Below, in pieces: positions 20,810 through 22,567 of a DNA stretch of 22,567 nt (positions are counted from its first letter, which is position 1; each line of letters opens with the position of its first letter). The stretch comes from JBKPRX01 sp046734795 (GTDB lineage: Bacteria; Actinomycetota; Thermoleophilia; Gaiellales; Gaiellaceae): NCBI GenBank assembly GCA_046734795.1, contig JBKPRX010000061.1, forward strand, positions 1 to 22,567, given 5' to 3'. The notes under the pieces are model-generated. The model was not told the origin of the DNA. It saw only the letters and a list, made by a program, of their open reading frames with translations, and did not search any database. Position numbers and translations under genes: made by a program.

Positions 20810-21643
20810 TCAGCCGCTCCGCTTCAGCTTGCCGTGCCGCTTCGCGTACAGCTCGCCTCTCCGGAAGACCCAGAGGCCGAGCGGTACCGAGACCGCGCCG
20901 ATGATGAGAAGCGGCCAGATCTCGTCCCACATCGACGTCAGACCGTCGCCGCGCAGGATCGCGTCGCGACATGCATCGAGGGCGTATGTCGCAGGCGAGA
21001 TCGCCGCCAGCCACTGCATCCACTGCGGGAGCACGTCGACGGGGTAGTAGACACCCGAGACGACGAGCAGCGTTCCCTGCGCGACGAAGCCGAGCTGCGC
21101 GCCCTTCTCCGGCGAGATCAGCGGCAGGACGGACGCCATCATCCCGATCCCGATGAACGAGATCGAAGCGATCGCGAGCACGACGACGGCCGCGATGAAG
21201 TTCGCGTCCGGCATCGACAGGCTGAAGAACATCGCGACGACCGCGAACAGCAGCACGGCGCGCGCGAGGCCGTACAGGAACGCGAAGACGCCCATGCCTG
21301 CGAGATGCGAAGCACGCGAGAGCGGCGCCATGAAGGTGTATTCGATCGTCCCTTCCCAGCGTTCCCAGGTGACCGTCTCCGTCAGGAACTCGAAGAGGAT
21401 CCCGAGGTACGCCCAGACGACGGCGCCGATCAGGAGCGTCGTTGTCGTCTGCTCGACGTCGATCTTGCCGCCGGCGGCCTCGATCCCTTTCGCGATGAAG
21501 ACGATCGTGAGCGTGTTCGCGACGGTCCATAGGAACCACGCGAAGTCCCACCAGATGTAGCGCTTCGTGAGGTACCAGTTCCGCTCGACGACGCCGCCCG
21601 CGCCGATCAGCTCGTGACGCATGCGAACGGCAAAGGCGCTCAT
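20810..21643 (-). CDS. ABC-2 type transporter permease
   Basis: A 277-aa membrane protein with about six hydrophobic segments. 'WWDFAWFLWTVANTLTIVFI' is followed by 'LIGAVVWAYLGILFEFL', 'AFLYGLARAVLLFAVVAMFF', 'IGIGMMASVLPLI' and a final LLIIGAVSVPLGLWVF. The segment 'FVAQGTLLVVSGVYYPVDVLP' with 'ISPATYALDACRDAILRG' matches the ABC-2 permease signature near the fifth membrane helix. It pairs with the upstream ATPase, with ATGA overlap at 21640-21643, to form an exporter. The cargo could be a drug, lipid or glycan, and nothing in the sequence decides. Confidence 0.9.
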   Translation of the reverse strand: MSAFAVRMRHELIGAGGVVERNWYLTKRYIWWDFAWFLWTVANTLTIVFIAKGIEAAGGKIDVEQTTTTLLIGAVVWAYLGILFEFLTETVTWERWEGTIEYTFMAPLSRASHLAGMGVFAFLYGLARAVLLFAVVAMFFSLSMPDANFIAAVVVLAIASISFIGIGMMASVLPLISPEKGAQLGFVAQGTLLVVSGVYYPVDVLPQWMQWLAAISPATYALDACRDAILRGDGLTSMWDEIWPLLIIGAVSVPLGLWVFRRGELYAKRHGKLKRSG

Positions 21644-22506
21644 TCGAACACCCCGAAGTCCGGATCCTCTTCGTCGTCCAGCTCGAAGTCGCGCCCCGTC
21701 GCCGCGAAGAACGCCTGCTCGAGCGTCTCGGCGTCGAAGCGTCGTTTCAGCTCGTCGACCGGTTCGAGGCACAGGAGCTCGCCGCGGTCGAGGATCCCGA
21801 CGCGGTCCGCAAGCGTCTCCGCTTCGGTCAAGTCGTGCGTGCAGAGCAGGATCGTCGCGTCGTGCTCGGCGCGAACCTCTCGGATGAACTCCTGTACCTC
21901 GAGCTTCGAACGCGGGTCGAGACCTGTCGTCGGCTCGTCGAGCAAGAGCAACACCGGCGACGTCAGAAGCGCACGCGCAAGCGCGACCTTCTGCTGCATC
22001 CCGCGCGACAGGTTCTCCATCGGCTCGTTGCGCCGATCCGCGGGGAAGCCCACGCGCGTGAGGATTTCGGGAATCTCGCGGTCGGTCTCACGATGCGTCA
22101 TGCCGTAGAAGCGCGCCGCGTAGGCGAGGTTCTCCTCCGCCGACATCTTCTTGAAGAAGCTCGCCTCGACCGAGACGCGATTGACGAGCTGGCGCACGGC
22201 GCGCGTCTCGCGGAACGCGTCGTGGCCGAACACACGCGCGCTCCCTCCGTCGTGGAGAAGGAGCGTCGACAGGAGCCGGACGAGCGTCGACTTCCCGGAT
22301 CCGTTCTGGCCGAGGATCGCGACGCATTCGCCACGCGCGATCTCGAACGTGACGCCCTTCAGCGCCGGTGTGCTGCGCTTCGCTCTGAACCGCCCGGCGT
22401 TGCGATCACGCCGCCGGAACTCCTTGCGAAGAGCCCGGACCTCGACAGCCGGAACGTCACGGCTGCTGGACGAGCTCGAAGCTGATGGTGATGCAAGCGT
22501 GGACAT
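21640..22506 (-). CDS. ABC transporter ATP-binding protein
   Basis: A 288-aa ATPase. After a Ser-rich N-terminal stretch, it has Walker A GQNGSGKS at 66-73, signature LSRGMQQ at 166-172, Walker B LLLLDEP with D190 and E191, the D-loop GLDP, and H224 of the switch. An Arg-rich insertion lies at about 30-45 before the first conserved strand. The acidic C-terminal tail (DDEEDPDFGVFE) is unusual. It energises the ABC-2 permease encoded next. The ATG at 22506 has AAGGAG 4-5 bases upstream, a good Shine-Dalgarno, so this operon starts with a leadered message. Confidence 0.93.
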   Translation of the reverse strand: MSTLASPSASSSSSSRDVPAVEVRALRKEFRRRDRNAGRFRAKRSTPALKGVTFEIARGECVAILGQNGSGKSTLVRLLSTLLLHDGGSARVFGHDAFRETRAVRQLVNRVSVEASFFKKMSAEENLAYAARFYGMTHRETDREIPEILTRVGFPADRRNEPMENLSRGMQQKVALARALLTSPVLLLLDEPTTGLDPRSKLEVQEFIREVRAEHDATILLCTHDLTEAETLADRVGILDRGELLCLEPVDELKRRFDAETLEQAFFAATGRDFELDDEEDPDFGVFE

Positions 22507-22533
22507 GCTGCTCCTTCACAAACGAGGTGGGTC

Positions 22534-22563
22534 GAGAAAACGAGAGACCGCCGGCAACGGCGG
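22534..22563 (-). terminator. intrinsic terminator on the minus strand upstream of the ABC operon
   Basis: Read on the minus strand, CCGCCG and CGGCGG form a perfect 6-bp stem around a 4-base loop (plus-strand coordinates 22548-22563). The stem is followed by a T-rich run (TCTCTCGTTTTCTC, 22547-22534). It would end a gene lying beyond the window, ahead of the ABC operon. Confidence 0.55.
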
Positions 22564-22567
22564 GGCG

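Noticed and set aside
21990..22200. Missing Q-loop glutamine in the ABC ATPase (VSVEASFF)
   Set aside because: A glutamate in this place is, as far as I recall, common in ABC-2 exporter ATPases and not a sign of inactivity.
1..22567. CRISPR arrays, tRNA or rRNA genes, insertion sequences
   Set aside because: I saw no regularly spaced repeats, no cloverleaf-like tRNA segments, no rRNA cores and no transposase or terminal repeats.

Overview
This window is GC-rich, densely packed chromosomal DNA. The GC-rich codon use, many GTG starts and GTGA/ATGA gene overlaps suggest an actinobacterium. Several starts sit 6-9 bases downstream of a TANNNT -10 box with no Shine-Dalgarno, which suggests leaderless mRNAs. 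I lean towards a Thermoleophilia-like lineage (Gaiellales/Solirubrobacterales), but this is inference from style and gene content. There are no rRNA or tRNA genes, no insertion sequences and no CRISPR arrays. No gene-free stretch exceeds about 150 bases.

Left part (1-8071). A coupled plus-strand cluster holds a partial VOC-family protein, a PLP-dependent decarboxylase, a HAD hydrolase and a YbjQ-like protein. A minus-strand pair follows (trehalose-6-phosphate phosphatase, then a Nudix hydrolase). It diverges from two half-size TauE/SafE (TSUP) membrane genes. Next are an unrecognised 128-aa protein, a secreted M23 peptidase, a YtxH-like membrane protein, a small lipoprotein and an alpha/beta hydrolase that is open only in pieces across several reading frames.

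Middle (8073-14627). A minus-strand hsp20-lon protein quality-control operon faces away from a previously hidden 48-codon membrane-protein ORF and an MMPL/RND-type transporter. These two directions appear to share a single 7-bp symmetric -10 core. The same arrangement recurs at the otsB/TauE divide and, less perfectly, at the NYN/rmlA divide. A beta-propeller lipoprotein follows.

Right part (14706-22567). A PslG-like secreted glycoside hydrolase, a possible 22-aa hydrophobic peptide and a NYN/PIN-like nuclease precede an rmlA-rmlC-rmlD dTDP-rhamnose operon that lacks rmlB. A LysE exporter follows. The strand then switches to an ABC ATPase-permease-methyltransferase operon. Downstream of it are two coupled genes for contractile-injection/phage-tail tube proteins, with no sheath, baseplate or other tail genes in view.

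The most unusual items are the orphan tube pair, the shared bidirectional leaderless promoters, the split TSUP transporter and the multi-frame hydrolase.
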